From: an uncultured Clostridia bacterium
GTDB lineage: Bacteria; Bacillota; Clostridia; Christensenellales; CAG-917
Reading direction: 5' to 3'
DNA length: 64,000 nt
NCBI GenBank assembly: GCA_944349635.1
Contig: CALVNH010000001.1
Coordinates: 1-64,000, forward strand
The notes under the pieces are model-generated. The model made no database searches. It saw nothing but the letters and a program-made list of their open reading frames with translations, and had not been told where the DNA came from. Position 1 is the stretch's first letter, and every line of letters starts with the position of its first letter. Of this stretch, positions 43,900 through 52,521 are shown piece after piece. The position numbers were made by a program, and so were the translations under genes.

Positions 43900-45150
43900 T
43901 CAGTCGGAAAGCAGATAATCCTTGCAGGCGTCCTCCAACGCGCGGCAGATGACGAATGCCTCTTCGAGGTCTTTCCCGCGCACGACGACGCCGTGACTTG
44001 CCATGAAGCAGCAGGGCGAATTGCCGATGGCTTCCGCCGTGTTCTTGACCAGCATGCCGGTGCCGGAAGGTCCGAACTTGCTGACGGGAACGACGTCACC
44101 CAGAATGTCGCGGTATTTCTCTGGAACGGGAAGAGGTTGCCTCATCGCGGCGAGAATGCTGCCGTAGAAAGGATGCGTGTGCACGGTGGCGTTGCTTTCG
44201 GGATGGGCAAGCAGAAGTTTCGCGTGCACGCCTTTTTCGCTGGTGGGTTTGTTGGAACCTTTCCACTCCATGGTTTCCATATTGACGATTGCCATCTGTT
44301 CGGGTTTCAGCATGACGTAGTCAAGACCCGAAGGCGTCGCCATCATCTCTTTGTCGTTGAGTCTGACGGCAATGTTGCCCCAGGTGCCCTGAACCAGATT
44401 CTCTTCCAGAAGTCTGACTCCCGCGGCTTTGATGTCCGCGGCGATTTTCTTCTCCTCGTCGGTCACGATTGCGGACGGTTTCTCGGCAAGTTCCACCGCC
44501 TGACCTTCTTCCGCCGCTTTCTGGTTCTGCTGGTTCTTTTTGGAGTATTTCAGCTTGTATACGATATGCTCTATCGCGGCTTCGAAAGCGGTTATATGCT
44601 TGATTCCGCCCTTGCGTTCCGCAAGCAGGTAGCCGTTCGCGCACTTGTCGAGCACCAAAGTCCCCGTATAAATTTCCGCAAGCGTACGCCCGGTAACGAC
44701 GGCTCCAGCATCGGGCAGGAAACAGACGTTCCTGAGCCCCGACAACGCCGACACCGTTTCGGAAGCGGTATTCTTTTTCGCGGCGCGCACGCTGATTCCG
44801 TTAATCTGCGACATGTCTTCCAGCACGGGAGGCAAGGTGATTTTCTTCGCGGAAAATTCAAGTATGCTCTTGCTGTCCACGATTGCCGCCGCGCCCGCGT
44901 CTTTCTTCGCCTTAATGGCACAAATGAGCAACACCGCCGCCGCACGGAAGTTGCCTTCCAGACTTTCGACGTCCTTGTCGGTCACAAACGCGACCTGGTC
45001 TTCTTTCAAATCCGCGAAATCGGCGTCGGAGGTGGTGATGTAAATCCCGCCGTCTGCCTTTGCGGCTATGTAACCGCATTCGATGTATCCGTCCGAAAAC
45101 AGCATTTCGGAATACTTTTTGAGATTTTCGTAAACTTGTTCGTTTTTCAT
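43900..45150 (-). CDS. Fused pseudo-aldolase/class II aldolase
   Basis: A 416-aa protein with a functional-looking class II aldolase/adducin domain in the C-terminal half (about 230-416). It has GNIAVR, TPSGLDY, the catalytic Glu in TSEKGVHA (Glu305) and zinc ligands His324, His326 and His386. The N-terminal half (about 1-205) appears to be a diverged copy: FLPDAGAVVTGRTLAE (144-159) aligns with FMASHGVVVRGKDLEE (382-397), but the His is replaced by Ala and no HxH is present. Typical members have about 220 aa and one domain. It is the third gene after an aminotransferase and a kinase and overlaps the kinase stop by 4 nt. The substrate is unknown. Confidence 0.85.
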   Translation of the reverse strand: MKNEQVYENLKKYSEMLFSDGYIECGYIAAKADGGIYITTSDADFADLKEDQVAFVTDKDVESLEGNFRAAAVLLICAIKAKKDAGAAAIVDSKSILEFSAKKITLPPVLEDMSQINGISVRAAKKNTASETVSALSGLRNVCFLPDAGAVVTGRTLAEIYTGTLVLDKCANGYLLAERKGGIKHITAFEAAIEHIVYKLKYSKKNQQNQKAAEEGQAVELAEKPSAIVTDEEKKIAADIKAAGVRLLEENLVQGTWGNIAVRLNDKEMMATPSGLDYVMLKPEQMAIVNMETMEWKGSNKPTSEKGVHAKLLLAHPESNATVHTHPFYGSILAAMRQPLPVPEKYRDILGDVVPVSKFGPSGTGMLVKNTAEAIGNSPCCFMASHGVVVRGKDLEEAFVICRALEDACKDYLLSD

Positions 45151-46679
45151 TCCATTCCCTCGAATCTTCTTGAATTTGCTTTGATATAGGGTTTCTTCAA
45201 CGCGACATACAGAGTCTTGTAGTCGTCGAAGAGTTTGTCGTAAATGGCTTTGTTTGCGGGATTGGGCTTGTAGCTTGCCTCAATCTGCACGAAATTGCGC
45301 GCCGCGGAAAAATCCTTGAGCTCGCCGAGACCAATCAGCGCGATTATGGCACAACCGAGCGCCCCTGCGTTTCTGGGATTTTTCACTACGGAGAAGTTGC
45401 AACCCGTGACGTCTGCGATAATCTGCATCCAGCCCTTGTCCAGTGCACCGCCGCCGATGATGCGGAAATTGTTGCCCTCGAAGCCGTAATCCTTGCGATA
45501 GTTTTCCAAAATCCAGCGCAGGTTGTACGCCACGCCTTCGTACACCGCACGCATAAGGTGCTCGCGGGTGTGAATGGGGTTGACGTTGAACAGCGTGGAA
45601 CGCGTCGTGGTGCTGGACACGGGGCATCTCTCGCCCTGCATCCACGGAGTGCAAATCAGATGGTCGGACCCTGCGGGGACGTTGTGTATGACGTTGTCCA
45701 TATACTCGTAGATACCCTCGCCCAACTGGTCCTTCTCGTGCTTGAAGAACTGGTCGCAAATCCACTGAATATTGCTTCCTGCGGCTTCCGTGATTCCCGC
45801 GACGAGGTTCATTTCGGGGTCTGCGGACTGAATCGCCGCCGCGCCGTGTATGAATTTGGTCGCGGTTTTGGAGGACGCCGCAACCCAGGCGGAAGTACCG
45901 AGATAGATGTGGATTTCGCCGTCGCCCGTCATGCCGCTTCCGACAACCGCGGATTGCACGTCGTCGCATCCGCCGAACACGGGTGTGCCTTTGACGAGTC
46001 CGGTTTCGGCGGCCGCCTGTGCGGTGAGTCCGTTGCCGATTTTGTCCGTGCTCCTGCAAAGAGGAGGAAGCTTTGACATATCCACGCCGACAAGCGGGAA
46101 CGCGCTCATCCAGGTTTTCTTTTTGAGGTCGAGACCGTAAGAGGACGCTCCCGAAAGCTCCGCGAACATCTCGCCCGTGCACTTGAATTTGAGCCAGCCG
46201 TTGACGTCGAGGAAATATTTCGTTTTTGCGAAAATTTCGGGTTTCTCGTCGCGCACCCACGCCATTTTGGCGATACAGTCCTTGCCCATAATGGGAGTTC
46301 CGACTACCATTGTGAACAGTTTCTTGCCGCCCAGACGGTTCATGATGTTCTGAGCCTGTTTCTCCGCCCTGCCGTCGACCCAGGTGATGTTGTTCATCAG
46401 ATTGTTGCCTTTCTCGTCCACGGGAATGACGCCCTGAGCTTGCGTGGAGAACACGATTCCCTTGACGTCCTCGGGAGCGATGCCCGCTTTTTTAATGATT
46501 GCCTTGGTGGTGATGCAAACCGCCTTCCAGTAATCGTTAGGGTCCTGCTCCACATGAGCGGGAGCCGGATAATAAGTGGGATAAGGCTCCGCAACGGTGG
46601 TCACGATGGTGCCGTTGAAATCGACGAGCACGGCTTTGTCGGAGCTGGTTCCTATGTCGTGAGAAATGATGTAATTCAT
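45147..46679 (-). CDS. FGGY-family carbohydrate kinase
   Basis: A 510-aa sugar kinase of the xylulokinase/gluconokinase superfamily. It has the phosphate-binding HDIGTSSDKAVLVD (about 6-19), ITWVDGRAEKQA, FGGCDDVQSAVVGSG, YLGTSAW and the C-terminal GGGALDKGWMQIIADVTG adenosine motif. The start at MNYIISHDIGT is set by AAAGGGG. It would phosphorylate a small sugar or polyol, which the downstream class II aldolase could then cleave. The specific substrate cannot be told; gene context with an aminotransferase hints at an amino-bearing precursor. Confidence 0.9.
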   Translation of the reverse strand: MNYIISHDIGTSSDKAVLVDFNGTIVTTVAEPYPTYYPAPAHVEQDPNDYWKAVCITTKAIIKKAGIAPEDVKGIVFSTQAQGVIPVDEKGNNLMNNITWVDGRAEKQAQNIMNRLGGKKLFTMVVGTPIMGKDCIAKMAWVRDEKPEIFAKTKYFLDVNGWLKFKCTGEMFAELSGASSYGLDLKKKTWMSAFPLVGVDMSKLPPLCRSTDKIGNGLTAQAAAETGLVKGTPVFGGCDDVQSAVVGSGMTGDGEIHIYLGTSAWVAASSKTATKFIHGAAAIQSADPEMNLVAGITEAAGSNIQWICDQFFKHEKDQLGEGIYEYMDNVIHNVPAGSDHLICTPWMQGERCPVSSTTTRSTLFNVNPIHTREHLMRAVYEGVAYNLRWILENYRKDYGFEGNNFRIIGGGALDKGWMQIIADVTGCNFSVVKNPRNAGALGCAIIALIGLGELKDFSAARNFVQIEASYKPNPANKAIYDKLFDDYKTLYVALKKPYIKANSRRFEGME

Positions 46680-46775
46680 ATTTACCCCTTTGAAAACAGA
46701 TAAAGCGCAGGCCTCTCGGGTCGCGCCGCATATCATACGGGCGGACCGTAAAAGGTCCGCCCGCAAAAAACGTCG

Positions 46776-48278
46776 TTACGCTTTCTTGTTGAGAGCGCGG
46801 GTGACGGGAACGACGGTCTTGAAGACCTTTTCGAAACGTGCGAGTGCTTCGTCGATGACCTCGTCGGTGTCCGCCATGGAAGTGTAAAGTCTGCTTCCCG
46901 CGAGAGTGACGATGCCGTTTGCCATGTAGGCCGCACCCATCTGTTCCATCGCAACCTTTCTGTCCAACATCTCGTCCTTGGCTTTGAGGAGCGGAATGAC
47001 GGAGCCCAGCAGGCTCATGGAGCTGAAATCGTAGCTCATAGCGCCCGTGCATTCGAGGTGGACGATGGAGCCCTGGTTGTACACCACGAAAGGCAGATTG
47101 TATTTCGCGATGAGTTGTTTGAGCCCCGCGGTGATACGGTCGCCCGCTTTGCCCGCTTTGACGCAAGCGTCGGTGCGCTCGATTTCCTTGATGCAGCAGT
47201 AGCCTGCATACGCGGAGAGCGGATTCGCAGCCAGCGTTCCGCCGACGTATGCGCGTTTGCCCATACCGGCAACGCCCGCCGCCATGTGGTCGATATACTC
47301 TCTCTTGCCGCCGACGCCGCCCGCGGAAGGATAACCGCCGGCGATGACTTTACCGAATATGGTGAGGTCGGGCTTGATGCCGAAATAACCCTGTGCGCCG
47401 CCGAGACCCACGCGGAAACCGGTGACGACTTCGTCGAAGATGAAGAGTGCGCCGTACTTGTGGGCAAGTTCGAGAGCGTTCTTGTTGTAATCGAAGTCCA
47501 CGGGACGGGTGCCGCTTTCGGGACCGACGGGTTCGACTATGACAGCCGCGGTGCCGCCGCGGAGACTGTTTTTACGAAGCATAGCTTCCAGCATGTTGAG
47601 GTCGTTGGGACGGACTTCGTCGGTCTTGGCGAAGCAACCGCCGGGAATGCCGTGAGATTCGAGGAAGTTGCGGCTTCCGGGAATTTTGAGGCCGTAGACC
47701 ATCTGGTCGGACCAGCCGTGATAGGCGCCGCCTACCTTGATGATTCTCTTTTTGCGGGTAACGCATCTGGCAACGCGGATTGCCGCCATGACGGACTCCG
47801 TGCCGCTGCCAAGCATACGGAACTTTTCGCAAGCGGGCATGTGCTTGTTGACTTCCTTTGCAAGGAGAAGTTCGGCTTCGTGGAAGAGACCGGTGACGGG
47901 ACCGCATTCGTTGAGCAGTTCGAACACCTTTTCCTTGACTGCGGGATAGTTGCTGCCGAGAACGGTGGGACCGCCCGCCTGCAGGAAGTCGATGTACTCG
48001 TTGCCGTCGATGTCATAGAGGTGAGCGCCTTCGGCCTTGGTCATGCAGATGGGGAAAGGATAGTTGAAGGCCAGGTTGTGCTGAACGCCGCCGGGGATGA
48101 ACTTCTTGGCTTCCGTGATGATTTCCTTGGACTTCGCGCACTTGGTGTCGAAGTGTTCCAGAACTTTTTTGAGTTCTTCGTCGGAAATGCAGTAAATGGG
48201 TTTGGAAGTGAGTTCCGCCAGCTCTTTGTAAATGGTTTTGGCGTCTTGCCAGTTGGAAATAGCGTAACCGTTGGACAT
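46776..48278 (-). CDS. Class III aminotransferase (HemL-like)
   Basis: A 500-aa PLP enzyme of the omega-aminotransferase/glutamate-1-semialdehyde aminomutase group. It has GSGTESVMAAIRVAR, the VGGAYHGWSDQ segment, IFDEVVTGFRVG (Asp contacting PLP) and the Schiff-base Lys in TIFGKVIAGGYP. It is about 70 residues longer than HemL, mainly by an N-terminal helical extension of about 60 residues. No hem genes are adjacent, so a heme role is unlikely. It leads the operon aminotransferase-kinase-aldolase and would supply a deaminated or isomerised substrate to the kinase. GGGAGG precedes the ATG at 48278. Confidence 0.88.
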   Translation of the reverse strand: MSNGYAISNWQDAKTIYKELAELTSKPIYCISDEELKKVLEHFDTKCAKSKEIITEAKKFIPGGVQHNLAFNYPFPICMTKAEGAHLYDIDGNEYIDFLQAGGPTVLGSNYPAVKEKVFELLNECGPVTGLFHEAELLLAKEVNKHMPACEKFRMLGSGTESVMAAIRVARCVTRKKRIIKVGGAYHGWSDQMVYGLKIPGSRNFLESHGIPGGCFAKTDEVRPNDLNMLEAMLRKNSLRGGTAAVIVEPVGPESGTRPVDFDYNKNALELAHKYGALFIFDEVVTGFRVGLGGAQGYFGIKPDLTIFGKVIAGGYPSAGGVGGKREYIDHMAAGVAGMGKRAYVGGTLAANPLSAYAGYCCIKEIERTDACVKAGKAGDRITAGLKQLIAKYNLPFVVYNQGSIVHLECTGAMSYDFSSMSLLGSVIPLLKAKDEMLDRKVAMEQMGAAYMANGIVTLAGSRLYTSMADTDEVIDEALARFEKVFKTVVPVTRALNKKA

Positions 48279-48314
48279 AATAATGCCTCCCTTATACATT
48301 TATTTATTGATACC

Positions 48315-48343
48315 ATTATACCAACGAAAAAAGCCGTTGTAAA
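48315..48343 (-). promoter_or_regulatory. Promoter of the aminotransferase-kinase-aldolase operon
   Basis: TTTACA (48338-48343), a 17-nt spacer and TATAAT (48315-48320) on the minus strand. An imperfect palindrome (TTGGTAT/GTATCAA) spans the -10 box and could bind a regulator. Confidence 0.7.
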
Positions 48344-48484
48344 TAGTATAATCGTCCTAAAAAACGATACAAATTTCCCGATTTGTTTTCCAAAAAAACA
48401 AAACCGCACATTCTGTATTTACGGCATATCGGCAATTAAGCCGTCGCGTTTCGAAAGCACGGCGGACTTGCGCGGAAAAAGAAA

Positions 48485-48504
48485 ACCCGCGGAAAACCGC
48501 GGGT
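48485..48504 (-). terminator. Terminator after the HU gene
   Basis: An 8-bp GC-rich stem with a 4-nt loop (48485-48492 with 48497-48504) followed on the minus strand by TTTTCTTTTT. Confidence 0.88.
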
Positions 48505-48549
48505 CTCTGCAACTATTGTTATCGTCCGCCGATGCGGACTCGTTCAGGG

Positions 48550-48822
48550 TCAGTTGAACATGTCCTTGAACGCCTTTCCGAACTTGAGAACGGGAGCATT
48601 GCTCGCAGGGATGACGATTGCTTCTTTCTTGATGGGATTGAAGCCGGTTCTCTCCTCTTTTCTCTTGATTTCGTAAGTGCCGAAGCCTGCGATTGCGACC
48701 TTGTCACCGGCTTTGAGTGCGTCCGCAACGACGTCCGCATACGCTTCGATTGCCGCTGCCGCGTCTTTGATGGAAAGGTCTGCCTTGCCGGCTACTGCTT
48801 TAATAAAATCGTTTTTGTTCAT
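48550..48822 (-). CDS. hup: HU-family DNA-binding protein
   Basis: A 90-aa histone-like protein that bends and compacts DNA as a dimer. The N-terminal helices (MNKNDFIKAVAGKADLSIKD, exactly 20 residues) and the beta-arm region GFGTYEIKRKEERTGFNPIKKE fit HU; the Pro at the arm tip appears in GFNP. GAGGAGG lies upstream of the ATG. Single gene with its own promoter and terminator. Confidence 0.96.
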   Translation of the reverse strand: MNKNDFIKAVAGKADLSIKDAAAAIEAYADVVADALKAGDKVAIAGFGTYEIKRKEERTGFNPIKKEAIVIPASNAPVLKFGKAFKDMFN

Positions 48823-48881
48823 AATTACCTCCTCGGGTTAATGTCATTTGTTACACACACACTGCGGTGTTTGATACAGTA

Positions 48882-48910
48882 AGTATAACCAATAGCACCC
48901 GAAAAATCAA
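48882..48910 (-). promoter_or_regulatory. hup promoter
   Basis: TTGATT (48905-48910), a 17-nt spacer and TATACT (48882-48887) on the minus strand, 60 nt before the HU start. Confidence 0.75.
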
Positions 48911-49090
48911 CCCCGAAATTTACTCCCCGCCGCACAAAAGCCCGCATACGCGGGAAATATGCGCATAGATAACGCTTTATGGGCATAAATTAAAAAGAAT
49001 TTTTTTGCGGTTTCCACTCTTTTTGCCGTGTTTTGAGCGCTTTTCGGCGCTTTCGGAATATTGCCGCCGCCCGCGTCATAGCCTTATACC

Positions 49091-49753
49091 ATGAAAAAGA
49101 CATCGCTTCTCATCATTGCGGCAATACTCATCGTTACAATCGCAGCGTGCGCCCTCGCCGCCTGCGACAAAAAAGGCTCCGAAGAAAGTTCCGACGTATC
49201 CCGATTCGTCACCGCGCTCTATACGGGCGAGAACTCCGATTTCGCGGTTTCCGTGGAAACCGGCGGACGAGAAAAGACATTCATCGCCGACGGGAAAGCC
49301 ACCGACGTGACGGATTTCGCCGAAATCACCGTCGTCCCGTTGAAGAGCAACGAATTCACGGAAATTCCTTTCACCCTTTCTTCCGAAGGCGGCAGTCTTT
49401 CGGGCACTCTTAAAGACAACGGTTTCGGTGAATTCAGAAGCGAAATCGCCCTTGACTTCGTTCCTTCGAAAGTTCTGGTGGGCGAAGAAGGGAAACAGAG
49501 CGAAATAGCCCTTGCCGACGTACTTGCCGGCAAACTCGGCTGGTCCGACGCCGTCAACATCGCACGCAAAGAGTTCGCCGACAGAACGGCAACCGAAAGC
49601 GCCGACGGCGACAAGTCACGCGAAGTTTACGTAAAACTCATAACGGGCGACCGCAAAACCTATTATTATTACGTGGCTTTCATCGGGAAAGGAGTGGACT
49701 ATTGGGCGGTACTGCTAGACCCCGTCGACGGGACCGTGATTTCCAAAAAATAA
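49091..49753 (+). CDS. Lipoprotein with PepSY-like C-terminus
   Basis: A 220-aa lipoprotein: a signal peptide with lipobox LAAC (modified Cys at residue 25) followed by a beta-rich domain. The C-terminal part (WSDAVNIARKEFA ... YVKLITGDRKTYYYYVAFIGKG ... LLDPVDGTVIS) resembles PepSY-type modules, which often inhibit or modulate peptidases or sense ions at the surface. No ribosome site is seen before the ATG, so translation may be weak or the mRNA leaderless. It stands alone about 180 nt before the P-type ATPase gene on the same strand. Confidence 0.75.
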   Translation: MKKTSLLIIAAILIVTIAACALAACDKKGSEESSDVSRFVTALYTGENSDFAVSVETGGREKTFIADGKATDVTDFAEITVVPLKSNEFTEIPFTLSSEGGSLSGTLKDNGFGEFRSEIALDFVPSKVLVGEEGKQSEIALADVLAGKLGWSDAVNIARKEFADRTATESADGDKSREVYVKLITGDRKTYYYYVAFIGKGVDYWAVLLDPVDGTVISKK

Positions 49754-49860
49754 GGTTTCCGAACCCTGCGACGCGCACTGCGGTGCGCGTTTTTCAACTG
49801 TGCAAAACCGGAATTTCCCTCGCGCATGCACTCCTCGCGCATTCTGCGGAAAATAAAATA

Positions 49861-49889
49861 TTGCAACATACGTCAGTTTATGTTATATT
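49861..49889 (+). promoter_or_regulatory. P-type ATPase promoter
   Basis: TTGCAA (49861-49866), a 17-nt spacer and TATATT (49884-49889), 45 nt before the ATPase start. Confidence 0.7.
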
Positions 49890-49934
49890 GTTACCATTAA
49901 ATAATACTTCGGATTATCGATAAAAAGAGGGAAA

Positions 49935-52475
49935 ATGGAAGACGAAAGACTTTCCGCCGCAACGGCGACACCCGAAACCGCAGAATTCGTCACCGACCCG
50001 TCCACGGGTCTGACGGGCGAAGAAGTCGAGCAACGCGTCAGGGACGGCAAAATCAACGGCGAACAGACCGTCCGCACCAAGAGCGTGGCGCAGATTCTCC
50101 GCTCCAACATACTCACGTTTTTCAACTTCGTTTTCATCGGGCTTGCCGTCATTCTGGCATTCTTCGTACCTGACGGAATGGACGGAATCGGAAATTTCGG
50201 ATTTCTCATACTCATAGTTTTCAACACCGCCGTCGGCATTTTCCAGGAACTGCGCGCAAAACGCACCATGGACAAACTTTCTCTGCTCTCCGCTCCGAAA
50301 GCAGTCGTGCTCCGCGACGGCAAGACGGAAGAAATCGCCATAGAAAAAATCGTCCTCGACGACATCACGGAGCTTTCCGCCGGCAGCCAGATTTGCGCCG
50401 ACGGCGTCATCGTCGAAGGAAGCTGCGAAGTCAACGAATCGCTCATCACGGGCGAGCCGGACGCCATTTTGAAAACGGAGGGCGACGAGGTGATGTCGGG
50501 CAGCTTCGTCGTGTCCGGCAAAGCCAAGTGCCGCGTCCGCCACATCGGAGCCGACAACTTCGTCATGAAAATTTCTTCGGGCGCAAAATATTTCAAGCGC
50601 CCCACTTCGGAAATCTGGCGTTCCCTTATGCTCATAGTCAAGGTGATGTCACTGGTCATCGTCCCCGTGGGCATCGCTCTTTTCTGCATAAAATACTTTG
50701 CGGGCGGAAAAGCCGACGTCAACGACACGGTCATCACGGTCATCGGTTCGGTGATAGGAATGATACCGTCCGGTCTTGTGGCTCTTGCCTCCACGGTATT
50801 CTGCGTCAGCATAATCCGTCTGTCCAAACACAAAACCGTGGCGCAGGACCTCTATTGCGTGGAGACTCTCGCCCGCGTCGACGTACTGTGCCTCGACAAA
50901 ACAGGCACCATCACCGAGGGCTCCATGGAAGTCAACGGAATATGTCCGCGCGAAGGTCTCTCCGAAGAGGACTTCCTTGCCGCGCTGAAATCCGTCGTGA
51001 GCGCAACGGGTGACGACAACGCCACGGCGCAGGCTCTCAAAGGCTATCTTTCCGTCTCCGAATCCGACGCGGAACAGGCGCGCGCCGAATATGTCGTGCC
51101 CTTCTCTTCCGCGAGAAAATGGAGCGGTGCCCGCATAAACGGCAAAAGTTACGCTCTCGGTGCGGTGGAATTCACTCTCGGTCACGGCGAGGGCGAAATT
51201 TACGATAAAGCCAACGAGATGTCGGAAAAGGGATTCCGCGTGCTTGCGCTGGTCTCGTCCGACGAAAACTTCAAGGGCGTGTCGGACAAAAAAGCCGACG
51301 CGGATTCTTCCGAAAGCACGGAAGGTACCAAAACCGGACTGCAAGGCGTCGCACTTCCCGACGGCGTGCGTTTCGAAGGCTTCGTTTTCATCACGGACAA
51401 AATCCGCGACGACGCTCCCGAAACTCTGGCTTTCTTCCGCAAACAGGGCGTCGACGTCAAAGTCATATCCGGCGACAACCCCGCCACCGTCCGTGCCGTC
51501 GCCATGCGCGCAGGGCTGGAAGGTTGCGACAAAATCATCGACATGTCCACTCTTAAAACGGACGAAGAAGTCATTGACGCCGCCACGAAATACACCATTT
51601 TCGGGCGTGTGCTCCCCGACCAGAAACTGCTGTTGGTCAAAGCCTTGAAAGCCGCGGGGCACACCGTCGCGATGACGGGCGACGGTGTCAACGACGTGCT
51701 TGCGCTCAAAGAGGCGGACTGCTCCGTGGCAATGGCGTCGGGTTCGGACGCTGCGAAAAACGTCAGTTCTCTCGTGCTCATGAACTCCAACTTCTCCGCC
51801 ATGCCCAAAGTCGTCGCGGAAGGAAGACGCTCCATAAACAACCTGGAACGCAGTGCCTCGCTCTACATCATGAAAACCGTTTACAACGTGCTTCTCGCCA
51901 TTCTGTTCATGATAGTGAGTCAGCCTCTGCCCTTCGAACCGCGAAATCTGACACTCATCGGCGGCATAACAATCGGCATGCCTTCCGTCGTCATCGCGCT
52001 CGAACCCAATAACGAACTGGTCAAAGGGCGTTTCCTCACAAAAGTGCTCAGCGCGGCAATCCCCGGAGGAATCACGGTGTTGCTGGGCTCCATCGCCATT
52101 CTGATTGCGCAGAAGCACTTCCTCAACATCACCACGGAACAGGTGCGCGAAATGTACATAATCCTCACTACGTTCGTGGGGCTCGTATATCTTTTCAGAG
52201 TGTGTCTGCCCTTCACCTGGCTGCACGGACTCACATACATAGTCATGGTCGGTCTTTTCGTCGCATGTTATCTTGTCGATTTGCCTTTCTTCGACCTCAA
52301 AGCCTTCTTCGGCATCAACGGCAAAAACGTGACGTTGGAAATGGGCAAAGCCATGTTGTCAATCGGGGCGGTGCTTACCGTGATTTATGCGACGGCAAGC
52401 ATAGCCATGCGCAACACACACAAGAAAATCGACCTTGCCCTGAACAAGAAACTCAACAAAAAAGTCGCGGTTTAG
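49935..52475 (+). CDS. P-type cation-translocating ATPase
   Basis: An 846-aa P-type ATPase. It has the actuator motif TGEP (172-175), membrane helix 4 with IPSGL (277-281), the phosphorylated Asp321 in DKTGT and the hinge MTGDGVNDVLALKEADC. About four further membrane helices end the protein. No N-terminal heavy-metal domain or CPx motif is present, so it is not a copper or zinc exporter. The overall look (IPSGLVAL, short N-terminus) is closest to the CtpE-like group linked to Ca2+, but the ion is not certain. An acidic insertion of about 20 residues sits in the nucleotide domain. It is followed after 46 nt by the YfcC-like transporter gene. Confidence 0.9.
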   Translation: MEDERLSAATATPETAEFVTDPSTGLTGEEVEQRVRDGKINGEQTVRTKSVAQILRSNILTFFNFVFIGLAVILAFFVPDGMDGIGNFGFLILIVFNTAVGIFQELRAKRTMDKLSLLSAPKAVVLRDGKTEEIAIEKIVLDDITELSAGSQICADGVIVEGSCEVNESLITGEPDAILKTEGDEVMSGSFVVSGKAKCRVRHIGADNFVMKISSGAKYFKRPTSEIWRSLMLIVKVMSLVIVPVGIALFCIKYFAGGKADVNDTVITVIGSVIGMIPSGLVALASTVFCVSIIRLSKHKTVAQDLYCVETLARVDVLCLDKTGTITEGSMEVNGICPREGLSEEDFLAALKSVVSATGDDNATAQALKGYLSVSESDAEQARAEYVVPFSSARKWSGARINGKSYALGAVEFTLGHGEGEIYDKANEMSEKGFRVLALVSSDENFKGVSDKKADADSSESTEGTKTGLQGVALPDGVRFEGFVFITDKIRDDAPETLAFFRKQGVDVKVISGDNPATVRAVAMRAGLEGCDKIIDMSTLKTDEEVIDAATKYTIFGRVLPDQKLLLVKALKAAGHTVAMTGDGVNDVLALKEADCSVAMASGSDAAKNVSSLVLMNSNFSAMPKVVAEGRRSINNLERSASLYIMKTVYNVLLAILFMIVSQPLPFEPRNLTLIGGITIGMPSVVIALEPNNELVKGRFLTKVLSAAIPGGITVLLGSIAILIAQKHFLNITTEQVREMYIILTTFVGLVYLFRVCLPFTWLHGLTYIVMVGLFVACYLVDLPFFDLKAFFGINGKNVTLEMGKAMLSIGAVLTVIYATASIAMRNTHKKIDLALNKKLNKKVAV

Positions 52476-52521
52476 GTTTTCGCACCGTCGGCAACGGGAG
52501 GGAGACCGCAGGGAGATTGAA

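Noticed and set aside
46776..48278. Reading the class III aminotransferase as heme-pathway HemL
   Set aside because: It has an N-terminal extension, no hem genes nearby, and sits in an operon with a sugar kinase and an aldolase; a catabolic role is more likely.
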